Shown here in pieces: positions 29,698-37,686 of a stretch of DNA of 40,636 nt. Under the pieces are notes generated by a model. The model ran no database searches. It saw only the letters and a program-made list of their open reading frames with translations, and was not told where the DNA came from. Source of the stretch: Desulfuribacillus stibiiarsenatis (GTDB taxonomy: Bacteria; Bacillota; Bacilli; Desulfuribacillales; Desulfuribacillaceae); contig NZ_MJAT01000008.1 in the NCBI RefSeq assembly GCF_001742305.1, positions 1 to 40,636 of the forward strand. Reading direction: 5' to 3'. Each line of letters opens with the position of its first letter. Positions within the stretch are counted from its first letter, which is position 1. Made by a program: the position numbers and the translations under genes.

Positions 29698-29943
29698 TTA
29701 CGCTGTAGTTCTAGAATATTCCGTTATAACGGTTTCCGTTAGTTTGTTGTCATAAAAAACCTGGACATTAACTTGCAATGTGTCAGCAGCTATCATAATC
29801 CTCTCTGCAGTGTATTTAGTGCTTCCTGATGCTAAATGTTTATATCCTTGTATCGTCTTATAGCCAAGGCGTTTTGCCATATGTGTTTTTGATACTCCTT
29901 TAGCAATTCTGATTTTTTCTACATTTTCATTTACATTACTCAT
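29698..29943 (-). CDS. XRE-like HTH repressor, 81 residues
   Basis: The ATG that begins MSNVNENVEK follows ATAGGAGGTGAACAT; a longer frame would include the operators. The helix-turn-helix covers about 8-62: IRIAKGVSKTHMAKRLGYKT, then a recognition helix with TIQGYKHLASG. Its promoter spacer is itself an operator (29987-30003), so autorepression is likely. The 3' end of the gene contains a further operator-like sequence. It is divergent from a second XRE gene, as in phage and ICE switch regions. Confidence 0.75.
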   Translation of the reverse strand: MSNVNENVEKIRIAKGVSKTHMAKRLGYKTIQGYKHLASGSTKYTAERIMIAADTLQVNVQVFYDNKLTETVITEYSRTTA

Positions 29944-29960
29944 ATGTTCACCTCCTATAA

Positions 29961-30066
29961 TAACGATTTCCGTTAGTTGAATTATACTAACGATTTTTGT
30001 TAGTGTCAATATATAATTTAGATATTTTCTCATTTATCGTTAGTTTTATACCCAAATCCGTTAGTA
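29961..30066. promoter_or_regulatory. Divergent control region with repeated operators
   Basis: On the minus strand TTGACA (30004-30009), 17 bases, TATAAT (29981-29986): a consensus promoter whose spacer is the operator CTAACGATTTTTGTTAG in plus-strand sense. A second palindromic site, TAACGATTTCCGTTAG, is at 29961-29976, and half sites are near 30035 and 30056. Another full site, TAACGGTTTCCGTTAG, lies at 29727-29742 within the repressor gene. Confidence 0.75.
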
Positions 30067-30102
30067 ACTGCTATATTATAGATGATTGGAGGGTTGTTTT
30101 AT

Positions 30103-30504
30103 ATGTCTATAGGAACCGGGGATAGGATTAAATATTTTAGAAAGCTTCGTAAGTTTACACAAAAAGAATTAGGCGATAAAGTTAACCGTTCGCCTCAAGT
30201 TATTTCTAATTGGGAAAGAGAATACTCTGACCCAGACCATGAGGACATTGCATTATTGTCTCAAGCACTTAATTGTTCAACCGACTACCTCCTTGGAAGA
30301 ACCAATAACCCGTCCATTGCTGAAGTTCATAATATCGAGGATGAAAAAACTCCTGACGAGCAACTAAAGGAATTATTATCTGATCCTACGATGTTAGTTG
30401 CATTCTCTGATTATGATAATTGGTCAGACGACGATAAGAAAGAATTGATTGCATATTTACGGGCGAAAAAAATGTCGAGAGATGTAAATAAATTATCAGA
30501 ATAA
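30103..30504 (+). CDS. XRE-family repressor, 133 residues
   Basis: A classical N-terminal HTH covers about 6-62: RIKYFRKLRKFTQKELGDKV, SPQVISNWEREYSDPD, then ALNCSTDYLLGR. An acidic C-terminal part of 65 residues (TPDEQLKELLSDP..., DDDKKELIAYLRAKK) follows, as in SinR/ImmR-type repressors. ATG (MSIGTG) follows GGAGGG; the first ATG in the frame has no site. ImmR-type repressors are destroyed by ImmA peptidases, and an ImmA/IrrE gene lies 1.7 kb downstream on the same strand. Confidence 0.85.
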   Translation: MSIGTGDRIKYFRKLRKFTQKELGDKVNRSPQVISNWEREYSDPDHEDIALLSQALNCSTDYLLGRTNNPSIAEVHNIEDEKTPDEQLKELLSDPTMLVAFSDYDNWSDDDKKELIAYLRAKKMSRDVNKLSE

Positions 30505-30505
30505 G

Positions 30506-30539
30506 AAAAACGACACTCAAAAATAGAGTAGTCGTTTTT
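30506..30539. terminator. Terminator of the XRE repressor gene
   Basis: AAAAACGAC pairs with GTCGTTTTT, with further pairing CTC/GAG inside. It directly follows the stop. Confidence 0.75.
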
Positions 30540-30553
30540 CTGCTTTTATACCA

Positions 30554-30562
30554 TTTGTCGAA
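30554..30562 (+). promoter_or_regulatory. Spo0A-box-like site
   Basis: A perfect TTTGTCGAA, followed by TTTTGTTGAA. It lies about 150 bases upstream of the 139-residue gene in a gene-free stretch. Confidence 0.4.
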
Positions 30563-30714
30563 TTTTGTTGAAATATGAAATATGTTGTCGGTTTAATAAT
30601 AAGGAAGGTTGTGAAAAATTAGGTGAACGACGAAGATTTAACACACAGTAAAATATTATCACTTCTGCTTAAGCCATTATTTAAGATTTAAATAAGAAAG
30701 GTTGGTATGAGTCA

Positions 30715-31134
30715 ATGAAATCTACTCCTGGCGAAGCTTTATTCAGATTTTTCCAAACTGATTTGAACGAGAGTAATACAATAGAGTTAAGTTTTACTCC
30801 AAACATACCTATTGAAGAAAAGCAATATAAACACATTAGTCACAATTTATTACTTACCGTCACAGGATATCTTTTAATTCTAAACTTAGAGTCTTTAGAC
30901 AATAACAAACAAATCACGTTTTGTATCCCAGATATTAAAAACGTAGAGCTCAATAACGAAAGCTTAGATGATAATTATTGTAAATATTATTTAAATTGTC
31001 ACGTTCGTACTCACTATTACGAATATCAAGAACTAATTGAAATGAAAAATGCAGGAATTGAAATCAGCTCCAGAAAAATCGAAGAAATACTTAGAAATAT
31101 CAATATGACTTATAGAATTATAATTAAAAAGTAA
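30715..31134 (+). CDS. 139-residue unknown protein
   Basis: No family is recognised. The protein is mixed alpha/beta with a strand-rich core (LLLTVTGYLLILNLESL, KQITFCIPDIKNVEL) and a helical end (IEEILRNINMTYRIIIKK). The ribosome binding site is weak (AAAGG 14 bases upstream). Its stop lies within the first arm of the structured RNA that precedes the DUF3800 gene, so it may be the first member of that module. Confidence 0.55.
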   Translation: MKSTPGEALFRFFQTDLNESNTIELSFTPNIPIEEKQYKHISHNLLLTVTGYLLILNLESLDNNKQITFCIPDIKNVELNNESLDDNYCKYYLNCHVRTHYYEYQELIEMKNAGIEISSRKIEEILRNINMTYRIIIKK

Positions 31135-31217
31135 AAGACCCCGCGTCGCCGTATGGTAACGAAAGGTCTTTTAGATCTTATAGCCTCGCCGTGTGGTAAG
31201 GAGTTAACTAATTATAG
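31132..31217 (+). ncRNA. Structured RNA with two covarying hairpin repeats upstream of DUF3800
   Basis: Two copies of an 18-base hairpin, at 31144-31161 and 31184-31201, start 40 bases apart. Copy 1 is CGTCGCCGTATGGTAACG and copy 2 is CCTCGCCGTGTGGTAAGG. The outer stem changes from CGT/ACG to CCT/AGG, a compensatory change, while the CC/GG inner pairs and the CG/TA internal loop stay fixed. Each copy is followed by TTATAGC. Copy 1 is inside a larger stem AAAAGACC/GGTCTTTT. Structured RNA motifs upstream of DUF3800 genes are known; assignment to a particular one was not tested. Confidence 0.65.
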
Positions 31218-31253
31218 CAAAAAAAAATCCGTTTTGTCAATGGAGGGTAAGAT

Positions 31254-32231
31254 ATGAACAATTGTTCAAATTCAAAGGTTCAGTATTATCAGATATATTT
31301 TGACGAGTCAAATAAAATTGAAAGCAACCCTAATACTATATATTCATTTTATGGAGCACTTGGGATAGACCAACATTCCGCTACAAAATTAGAAAGTGAA
31401 GTTCAATCATTCTTAGGGAAAAATGAATTGCATTTTGTAGATTTCACTAGCGATACTTTAATAGACCGTTATTATAACGTGCTTAGTACAGCATTAAAAA
31501 AGAACATAAAAATCAATGTAATTATGCTAGTAAATATATCTGTGCTTAAATCTTCAAAATACTTAAATTTAAAATTAAATGATATTCGGAATTTATTCTA
31601 TATTAAAATACCAGAGCGTTTAATCTACGGAATAACGCGTGATATCGAGACTAATAACGCAAATGCCCAGCCTACTAATATCTATATTGATAAATCGGCT
31701 GAATACACAGCACTCTTGTTAAATTCAAAAATAAAAGATCAATTAAACGCTCAATCTGCTTATAGAAACCTAAAATATATAATTAACGAAGTTACGGATC
31801 ATGATTCAAAAGACAATATTTTTCTCCAAATAATTGATAATCTACTAGGTATCACTTCTTTTGTTATTGAGCAAAAGTATTCTAATAATAGTATAGCCTC
31901 AAAAGTAAAAAGCGAACTTATATATCGATTAATACACACAGGATTAAAAGATATGCAAGATAAAATCCGAATTTTTGTATGGAACATGGATAGTCAGTTA
32001 GTTGAAGTTTCTTATTCTAAATATCTTAATGATTTTCTCTTGCATAAAAATAATTATGACAACAAAGAAATGTTCAAATTAAAAACTATTATTGATAATA
32101 ATCCTAATGCTTTAGAAAGCTTTTACTTAAAAGAAATGGGTTATGCTAACTCTCGACTTAAAACTCTGAGAGGATATATAAATGAGCTAGAAGGAAGAGC
32201 AAGAACTTTTAGCAAAGATAAACGGAGCTGA
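31254..32231 (+). CDS. DUF3800-domain protein
   Basis: The 325-residue protein starts its domain with YYQIYFDESN (Asp17-Glu18-Ser19), the signature DES of DUF3800, followed by a beta hairpin SFYGALGID, a central acidic/Asp segment YIDKSAEY (about 145) and ISFLQIIDNLLG-like FLQIIDNLLG near 195, which match the conserved Asp positions of this RNase-H-fold-like family. A nuclease-like role is predicted for the family but not proven. ATG follows TGGAGGGTAAGAT. It is preceded by the tandem-hairpin RNA and followed after four bases by the ImmA/IrrE gene. Confidence 0.7.
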   Translation: MNNCSNSKVQYYQIYFDESNKIESNPNTIYSFYGALGIDQHSATKLESEVQSFLGKNELHFVDFTSDTLIDRYYNVLSTALKKNIKINVIMLVNISVLKSSKYLNLKLNDIRNLFYIKIPERLIYGITRDIETNNANAQPTNIYIDKSAEYTALLLNSKIKDQLNAQSAYRNLKYIINEVTDHDSKDNIFLQIIDNLLGITSFVIEQKYSNNSIASKVKSELIYRLIHTGLKDMQDKIRIFVWNMDSQLVEVSYSKYLNDFLLHKNNYDNKEMFKLKTIIDNNPNALESFYLKEMGYANSRLKTLRGYINELEGRARTFSKDKRS

Positions 32232-32235
32232 TCTA

Positions 32236-32715
32236 TTGTACCGTAGCATTTTAAGAAAGGTTAATAGTATTCATGCACAGTTTCAAATCGATGTATTCCC
32301 CGTGCCAATTCACATCATAGAGAATATAATATCTACCAATAAGTTTTGCTTTAGTCATCGTATAAAAATGAACCAGATGATTGTCATTGATAATACGATT
32401 ATATCTCCACCAAAGATTGATGATACGGCCGATTACAGATATAAATTAGCACACGAGCTCGGACATATTATCTTACATCCTAATAATCACTTTTTCGAAA
32501 CAAAAGTTGTTCATAACAGACGAGAAAAGGAAGCTGATGTCTTCGCTGCATATTTTCTTATGCCCGATAAACATATGTTGTTTACCCTAAACGCCGGTTA
32601 TCAAGAATATGATTGGATAGAGCTCTATGGAGTACCAGAAAAACTCATAACAATTAGAAAACAACTTATAATTGATTCACTTAATACAAAGTTAAGAACC
32701 GGGGAAGTTGTTTGA
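32236..32715 (+). CDS. ImmA/IrrE-family metallopeptidase
   Basis: The zinc motif HELGH is at 73-77, and the third-ligand helix EKEADVFAAYFLMP at 97-110, the exact pattern of ImmA/IrrE peptidases (M78). The length of 159 residues is usual for ImmA. A TTG start follows GGAGCTGATCTA. The gene is four bases behind DUF3800, so both are made together. ImmA cleaves a cognate XRE repressor after activation. Here the repressor could be the 133-residue XRE protein upstream, although the DUF3800 pairing may mean a different target. Confidence 0.9.
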   Translation: MYRSILRKVNSIHAQFQIDVFPVPIHIIENIISTNKFCFSHRIKMNQMIVIDNTIISPPKIDDTADYRYKLAHELGHIILHPNNHFFETKVVHNRREKEADVFAAYFLMPDKHMLFTLNAGYQEYDWIELYGVPEKLITIRKQLIIDSLNTKLRTGEVV

Positions 32716-32730
32716 GACCGTAAAACATTT

Positions 32731-32758
32731 ATAGCCCGAGATCGATATCTCGGGCTAT
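32731..32758. terminator. Bidirectional terminator between ImmA and lipoprotein genes
   Basis: ATAGCCCGAGAT pairs perfectly with ATCTCGGGCTAT around CGAT. It ends both converging transcripts. Confidence 0.8.
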
Positions 32759-32807
32759 TATAATATGCTGTATTTAACTTTGTTAGATTATTGATCTTAT
32801 CAAAGTC

Positions 32808-34610
32808 TTATTGGTATAGTATTCCATTCGTTATAATCAAACGTTGTGTTTCATAGCTATTGGTTTTATAGGAACATTGAAACACTAGACGTTCAATGCC
32901 TGTAACATCTAATTCATAATTAGTTGTTTTAAACCCTGGACCGATATTAATTTCCTTCAGCACTTTATCATCGCCTAAAATTTTTAATTTTGTTGATCCA
33001 TATTTGTCAGACGCAAAACGATGATCTATTCCTATACCAACGCTTAGCCTTTTATAATATTTGTTAAGCGCGAATCGTAATGTTGGTTCACTCCTTGCAT
33101 ATGATCCATGCATAATGTATGAATTTAGATGTGTTATGTTATCTACGTCTTTAATAAAGCGAGTTGACATGAATCCACTTTCTACATGTGTTTCAATACT
33201 CCCATTCACCCAGTATGCTTGACGCGTTAGCTGTTCGCTATTACTTACATGAATGTTACCACTCGTCAAATCTATATTGAATAGATGATCTAATACATAT
33301 AGTTTCACAAATTCATGTTCAGTGGATATATCTTGATCGAATTTATCAGAAATAATAAAGCTCTTTGGAATATCTTTAAAAAATTCCTCTTTATAGAATT
33401 GGCTTACTAATTTATTTGTTAATGGCAAATATAAATGATTCCGCCCATTAAACGAGAAGTCAATTTTTGGAGTAATAGTACCTTCAACAGTAATATTGTT
33501 GTTGTCTATTTTTATTTTTTTTATACCAATTGTAAATTGCTCATTAGAGTATGTTGCATCAGATGCAATTTCTAAACCATTTGTTTGGTGACGCTGCATA
33601 CCAGGCAATATAGTGCTATCTGTTGTATCGCTAAATAAAAGTGTCTTGTATTCGCTTTGATTCGCTAGTGCTGGGAAACGATAATCGACTCGAACTATCT
33701 TAAGACCCATATCTTTATCAAGATGCTGAATGCCAATAACATAATCTTTATAAAAACGAAATTGCTTTGAATTATTAGTATTGTGATTTCCATTGTCGAA
33801 GATAACTCTAGTCTCAAAATCGAAATTCATCTTTTCTGCAGCGTAACGAGCTGGTCCCTCGTATTTATAAAAAAGTGCATTCCGTTTATTATCTACACCT
33901 TCTCCTAGTAACGTAATCTTACTAGTACCATCATCATATAAAACTTGTCCTCTTGTCTTAATTTCCGTTGGAAACGTTATATATTTTTCTCGTTCCGAAT
34001 TAATCTTTTCTTGATACTGTACAATTACCTCTGGTTGTACTAACTCTGGCAGATTCTTACTTATTGAGCTTAAAGCAACAAGGTTAACTTCAGCTGTATC
34101 TAGCAGTAAATTTTCTATACCACGGTCTATCTCGTCTTTTAGTCTAGGATAAACAATGTCTTTAACTTTACTAGTATAAGCAACTCTAATTTCTTCAATT
34201 TCTTTGAACATTTTTGATTGAGCATAGCTCTCTAGTTTGCTGTGTAGTACGTAAATGTTATCAAGGGTTGATATGACCTGATTATAATTAGGATCTTCAA
34301 AGCTTACGTCATTAACATTATTCTTCACGGCCTCTAACTCTGATACGAGTTTATTAAGGTTTTCTTTTAATTTATTCGCGTTACTTAGTAGTTCCTCCGT
34401 TATCTTGTGCCTTCCATAACCAAACTTTAGAGTTTCAGGATCCATTCCTAAGATAGTATTATATGATTTAACTGCTTCTTCAATTTCTAAATTTTCCATT
34501 GCAGCTCGCGCTTTGTCCATTTCCTTCTTATAGCTAGAATCATTTCCACTACAAGCACTCAATAAGAGAATGGTAAAGATCAACAGTAAATACTTGAAAC
34601 TATTATTCAT
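32808..34610 (-). CDS. Large lipoprotein with NPCBM-like C-terminal domain
   Basis: A lipoprotein signal with the lipobox LSAC (Cys20) starts this 600-residue protein. Residues about 25-215 are helical, with a TPR-like AMENLEIEEAVKSYNTILG start; the middle is beta-rich. The last 110 residues (VGIGIDHRF..., ILGDDKVLKEI..., LDVTGIERLVFQC) have the strand pattern and the LDVTG element of NPCBM carbohydrate-binding domains. It would sit on the outer face of the membrane. It overlaps the upstream lipoprotein gene by eight bases. Confidence 0.7.
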   Translation of the reverse strand: MNNSFKYLLLIFTILLLSACSGNDSSYKKEMDKARAAMENLEIEEAVKSYNTILGMDPETLKFGYGRHKITEELLSNANKLKENLNKLVSELEAVKNNVNDVSFEDPNYNQVISTLDNIYVLHSKLESYAQSKMFKEIEEIRVAYTSKVKDIVYPRLKDEIDRGIENLLLDTAEVNLVALSSISKNLPELVQPEVIVQYQEKINSEREKYITFPTEIKTRGQVLYDDGTSKITLLGEGVDNKRNALFYKYEGPARYAAEKMNFDFETRVIFDNGNHNTNNSKQFRFYKDYVIGIQHLDKDMGLKIVRVDYRFPALANQSEYKTLLFSDTTDSTILPGMQRHQTNGLEIASDATYSNEQFTIGIKKIKIDNNNITVEGTITPKIDFSFNGRNHLYLPLTNKLVSQFYKEEFFKDIPKSFIISDKFDQDISTEHEFVKLYVLDHLFNIDLTSGNIHVSNSEQLTRQAYWVNGSIETHVESGFMSTRFIKDVDNITHLNSYIMHGSYARSEPTLRFALNKYYKRLSVGIGIDHRFASDKYGSTKLKILGDDKVLKEINIGPGFKTTNYELDVTGIERLVFQCSYKTNSYETQRLIITNGILYQ

Positions 34611-35304
34611 TTGTCACACCTCCTTCAGTCAATTTATCCTCTGTTTTATGTGCAACATATTTTCGGTATATAAAGTAACCTGCTACAATTAGAAGTATTG
34701 CTATTAAATAGTTTATGATATTTGACCCTTTCGCCTTATATATGACTATTGTATTTCTTCCGTCTATACGAATTTTATTCTTTTTACCATCAACAAATAA
34801 TACACCTTCAGACATGTATTCCACGTTGCTTGGTAGAGTAATAACTAAACCTACTGAATTTTTGTCAAAATTATTGATATTCAAAAGCGCATAATCTTTA
34901 TACTTTTCTAATTCATCTTTCGATACGTTGTTATTGTTTTGGTCTTTTAGATTGTTTAATAAAGACGGTTTATAGTCCATGAAGTCTTCTACTGTGACTA
35001 ATAAATAGGACTTGTCTAATTGAGTTACGTTTTCAAACTCAAGATTCGCAGTAAATGCGTTATTTTTGGTAGAAATACTATTTACTTTTATTACTTGTTT
35101 ACCAACTTCAGTGTTAATTTTAGCTATCTCTTTTTCTAACTCCTTCTTGACTTCTTCAGGTGGAATCAAGCTACCAGTTGCAATGGTGTAGGTTGCTTTT
35201 CCCGATCCATCTGGATTTAAACTTACTTGAATGTCAGCGCATCCAGTAAGCAGCATGACTAGCAGCATTGCACTCAATAATAATACATAAATATTTTTCT
35301 TCAC
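34603..35304 (-). CDS. LppM-like lipoprotein with C-terminal membrane span
   Basis: Signal with lipobox LTGC (Cys22), then the ADIQVSLNPDGSGKATYTI segment typical of LppM/DUF3153-type lipoproteins, and a C-terminal membrane span (about 199-215) followed by a basic cytoplasmic tail. It is thus anchored at both ends. It is the first gene of a two-gene operon with the large lipoprotein and has a promoter with a Spo0A-box-like -35 region. Function is unknown. Confidence 0.7.
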   Translation of the reverse strand: MKKNIYVLLLSAMLLVMLLTGCADIQVSLNPDGSGKATYTIATGSLIPPEEVKKELEKEIAKINTEVGKQVIKVNSISTKNNAFTANLEFENVTQLDKSYLLVTVEDFMDYKPSLLNNLKDQNNNNVSKDELEKYKDYALLNINNFDKNSVGLVITLPSNVEYMSEGVLFVDGKKNKIRIDGRNTIVIYKAKGSNIINYLIAILLIVAGYFIYRKYVAHKTEDKLTEGGVTNE

Positions 35305-35431
35305 TTTCTACAGCTCCTTTTGTCAAGTATCATTTTCCGAAATGCAATAATCCAAGCGTAATCCCATTAAGAGAAAATAGCGTTTTATTGCAACATATAA
35401 CATTTCTAAATGATGCTGTAAAAATCCTTCT

Positions 35432-35461
35432 ATTTTACAAAGCTTGTCAAATTTCGACAAA
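35432..35461 (-). promoter_or_regulatory. Lipoprotein operon promoter overlapping a Spo0A-box-like site
   Basis: On the minus strand TTGTCG (within TTTGTCGAA), 17 bases, TAAAAT. A 0A box that overlaps the -35 is the arrangement of Spo0A-dependent sigma-A promoters. It lies about 130 bases upstream of the lipoprotein start. Confidence 0.5.
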
Positions 35462-35550
35462 TTGTTACATTAGTGTTTTGTTTATTTTGCACATTTATGT
35501 TGAATTAGGCTAAAAATATTGTCTGCCTGCCATGGTTTAAAATCATAAAA

Positions 35551-35573
35551 ACGACACTCATATTGAGCGTCGT
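35551..35573 (-). terminator. Terminator downstream of the SIR2 gene
   Basis: ACGACGCTCA and TGAGTGTCGT pair on the minus strand with one G-U pair, followed by TTTTTATGATTTT. In the gene-free stretch 35305-35728 it stands between the SIR2 gene end and the lipoprotein promoter. Confidence 0.65.
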
Positions 35574-35655
35574 TCTAACTACCTCAGAACTTTATTAATA
35601 AAATCTAAACAGGTGCCGTTAGGTTATATTTCACAATATTGACACATAATAATAA

Positions 35656-35684
35656 TTGACATCTTATATCCTATGATATAGGAT
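35656..35684 (+). promoter_or_regulatory. Plus-strand promoter at the SIR2 gene end
   Basis: TTGACA, 17 bases, TAGGAT. The spacer and -10 contain the palindrome TCCTATGATATAGGA, a possible operator. Confidence 0.5.
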
Positions 35685-35690
35685 GTGACT

Positions 35691-35756
35691 AAATAAAACT
35701 TTAGTGCTTGGGAGCAAGGACAATCAACTTAGGGTTGGTTCGTCGTTGCTCCTTTT
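35691..35756 (+). ncRNA. Candidate 65-nt RNA antisense to the SIR2 gene end
   Basis: From the predicted start of the 35656-35684 promoter to a long hairpin, GGAGCAA...TTGCTCC with inner pairs AATCAAC/GTTGGTT, and then TTTT. The second half is complementary to the last codons of the SIR2 gene. No plus-strand gene follows, so it would be a free small RNA. The T run is short, which lowers confidence. Confidence 0.35.
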
Positions 35757-37342
35757 GCATTTACCAAAATATCATACAACAATAATAGTCTTCTTAGTTC
35801 AGTTGAAATAGAAATTTCACCCTTATCTTTTAAATCCGCTAAGTTAGCTATTAGAAATCGTTTTACTGTCTCTAGTTCTAAATCTTTAATATGATAGGAG
35901 ATTGTTGCATATATTTTATTTCTTTTACTATCCATTTTGCAGATTTCTTCGACACTTGTTTTTCTTTTAGTTAGTATCGATGATTGATTGATACTGTCAT
36001 AGTGCTCATCGAAATTTGTGCATTCAGATATTTTGTTAATAAGTTTTGCTTTTTCTGAAGTGTGCAGGTTACTGTTCTCTATTAAGTTTTCATCTAATAT
36101 TTTATTAATGGGGAATCTTCCGTTTCGACTAACTGCAAATCTCATTCTAGTATCATTACTTATTTCATCAGTATCAGAAATGTAATCCAGGCAATAACTT
36201 ACAATGTCAGGAATTTGAAATATATATTTAGCATCCCCAAGAGCTACAACAAGATTTCTATTTTGAATATTTTCTTCTAAATTATCTAATTCCTCTGGTG
36301 ATATAAGAACTGACTTTAACGTTCCTTTCTTACCTCTGTCAACTATAAGTTTTTTAACTATCTGTTGGTATTTTCTTAGTTCTGTAGGTGCTATCCCCTG
36401 ATTTATCTTACTAATTTTATCGTATATCAATTTGTAGTTGTCTGTTTTTATCACTTTAAGTTTGCAGCCCAGATCTCTTTCACTTATTACTTCTTGGATT
36501 AGCTGGTCTTCCCCCTGTTTCCTTTCAATTATTATAAGGCGATTTTCTAATATTTGAAGTTCTTGATCATTTAATGATCTTGTGAAATCACTTATGATTT
36601 TTCTTACGTTTACATCTGTTAGAGAATATCCCATGAATATAATAGGGGAGTGCATCATCATAGATATTATTTTTGCACTGATTAGCACAGAGTTTTTATC
36701 AAATCTTTCATAATCTTTTTCCGAAATAACAATATCAGTTGGACTTTCTACGCACCCATGTAATTTATATAGTTCAGCGCTCCCGAAAGTTTCTTGGAAG
36801 AAACCTTTTTGACCGATATATTTAGTTACTTTATTTCTACTTATCTCGTTATAAGAATTCTCTATAAAACAATCATAATTAGTTGTTAAAATAATCTGAG
36901 TCTTCATAAGCATATTCTTAAAGGAATTATATTCTTCTAATAGTTTCTCCTTTATAGTATATTGACTGAATCTTTTTGATATTGCCATTTTAAATGGGGA
37001 TATTTTAGTTTGATAAGCATCTTTCTGATTAAAGTTTGGTAAGGTAATTGAACCACTATTAAATGCTTCGTTAAATGACTCTTCCAAGATGGTTCCCATT
37101 CTTATATTTGAATAATGTTCTAATTCCTTTTCTGATAACCCAGGATTAACTGCCTTTAAAGAATCTATGTTTTTATTAAATTCCCCATAAAAGTTAAGAC
37201 CAAAGCCAACTGCGTTCCAAAATTCTTCTAATAAGCCAGTCCAATTCGGAAACCCATCTAGATAACGCTTTGAAATACCCGAACCAATAAATACTAACGG
37301 AAACTCATTGTTCTCAATTAAATCGTCTAATATTGTCCTCAT
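35729..37342 (-). CDS. SIR2-domain protein, candidate antiphage NADase
   Basis: The ATG after GGGAGAGATTGT gives 537 residues. SIR2 motifs: FIGSGIS (18-24) for NAD binding, LTTNYD (152-157), KLHG with the catalytic His (193-196), and FMGYSLTD (236-243). This layout, with an early GFPNWTGLLEEFW segment, is that of defence-type SIR2 enzymes that deplete NAD upon phage infection, rather than of deacetylases with a zinc ribbon, which is absent. The C-terminal 250 residues are a helical sensor-like region of unknown type. It is a single gene, so a stand-alone system such as DSR is likely. Confidence 0.75.
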   Translation of the reverse strand: MRTILDDLIENNEFPLVFIGSGISKRYLDGFPNWTGLLEEFWNAVGFGLNFYGEFNKNIDSLKAVNPGLSEKELEHYSNIRMGTILEESFNEAFNSGSITLPNFNQKDAYQTKISPFKMAISKRFSQYTIKEKLLEEYNSFKNMLMKTQIILTTNYDCFIENSYNEISRNKVTKYIGQKGFFQETFGSAELYKLHGCVESPTDIVISEKDYERFDKNSVLISAKIISMMMHSPIIFMGYSLTDVNVRKIISDFTRSLNDQELQILENRLIIIERKQGEDQLIQEVISERDLGCKLKVIKTDNYKLIYDKISKINQGIAPTELRKYQQIVKKLIVDRGKKGTLKSVLISPEELDNLEENIQNRNLVVALGDAKYIFQIPDIVSYCLDYISDTDEISNDTRMRFAVSRNGRFPINKILDENLIENSNLHTSEKAKLINKISECTNFDEHYDSINQSSILTKRKTSVEEICKMDSKRNKIYATISYHIKDLELETVKRFLIANLADLKDKGEISISTELRRLLLLYDILVNAKGATTNQP

Positions 37343-37427
37343 ACAATCTCTCCCGTTTTTTATAAATAGTAACATATTTTAGCAAAAAAAATAAGACTCT
37401 TCCTTATGACAAAGTCTGATTTCTTCA

Positions 37428-37569
37428 GTTCGCAAACGTATTGACTACAAGATTGCGAACCTTTAGTAGCTTGTGAAATGTTATTTTTAGCTAGAGCCAA
37501 TATGTAAATTTAGTATATTTTTGGAAGTTAAATTTCCTGCCTTATGTAATTTTTACAAATTTCGACAAA
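37428..37569. promoter_or_regulatory. Inverted repeat and Spo0A-box-like site upstream of the secreted-protein operon
   Basis: GTTCGCAA (37428-37435) and TTGCGAAC (37453-37460) are perfect inverted repeats 17 bases apart. A TTTGTCGAA in the minus sense lies at 37561-37569, about 120 bases before the start of the HEAT-like gene. No clear promoter hexamer pair was found in this 344-base gene-free stretch. Confidence 0.4.
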
Positions 37570-37686
37570 TTATTTGAAAATAGCATGTTATTATATGGAA
37601 ATAGAAATAAGAAAGGACTGATATATATAAGCTCTAAAGTTTAAATACACATGAATAAAATCGATACTAAAAAGGAGCATTATACT

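Noticed and set aside
31132-31217. Classical ToxIN/AbiQ type III toxin-antitoxin
   Set aside because: The downstream protein has DUF3800 motifs, not those of ToxN/AbiQ, and only two RNA repeats are present.
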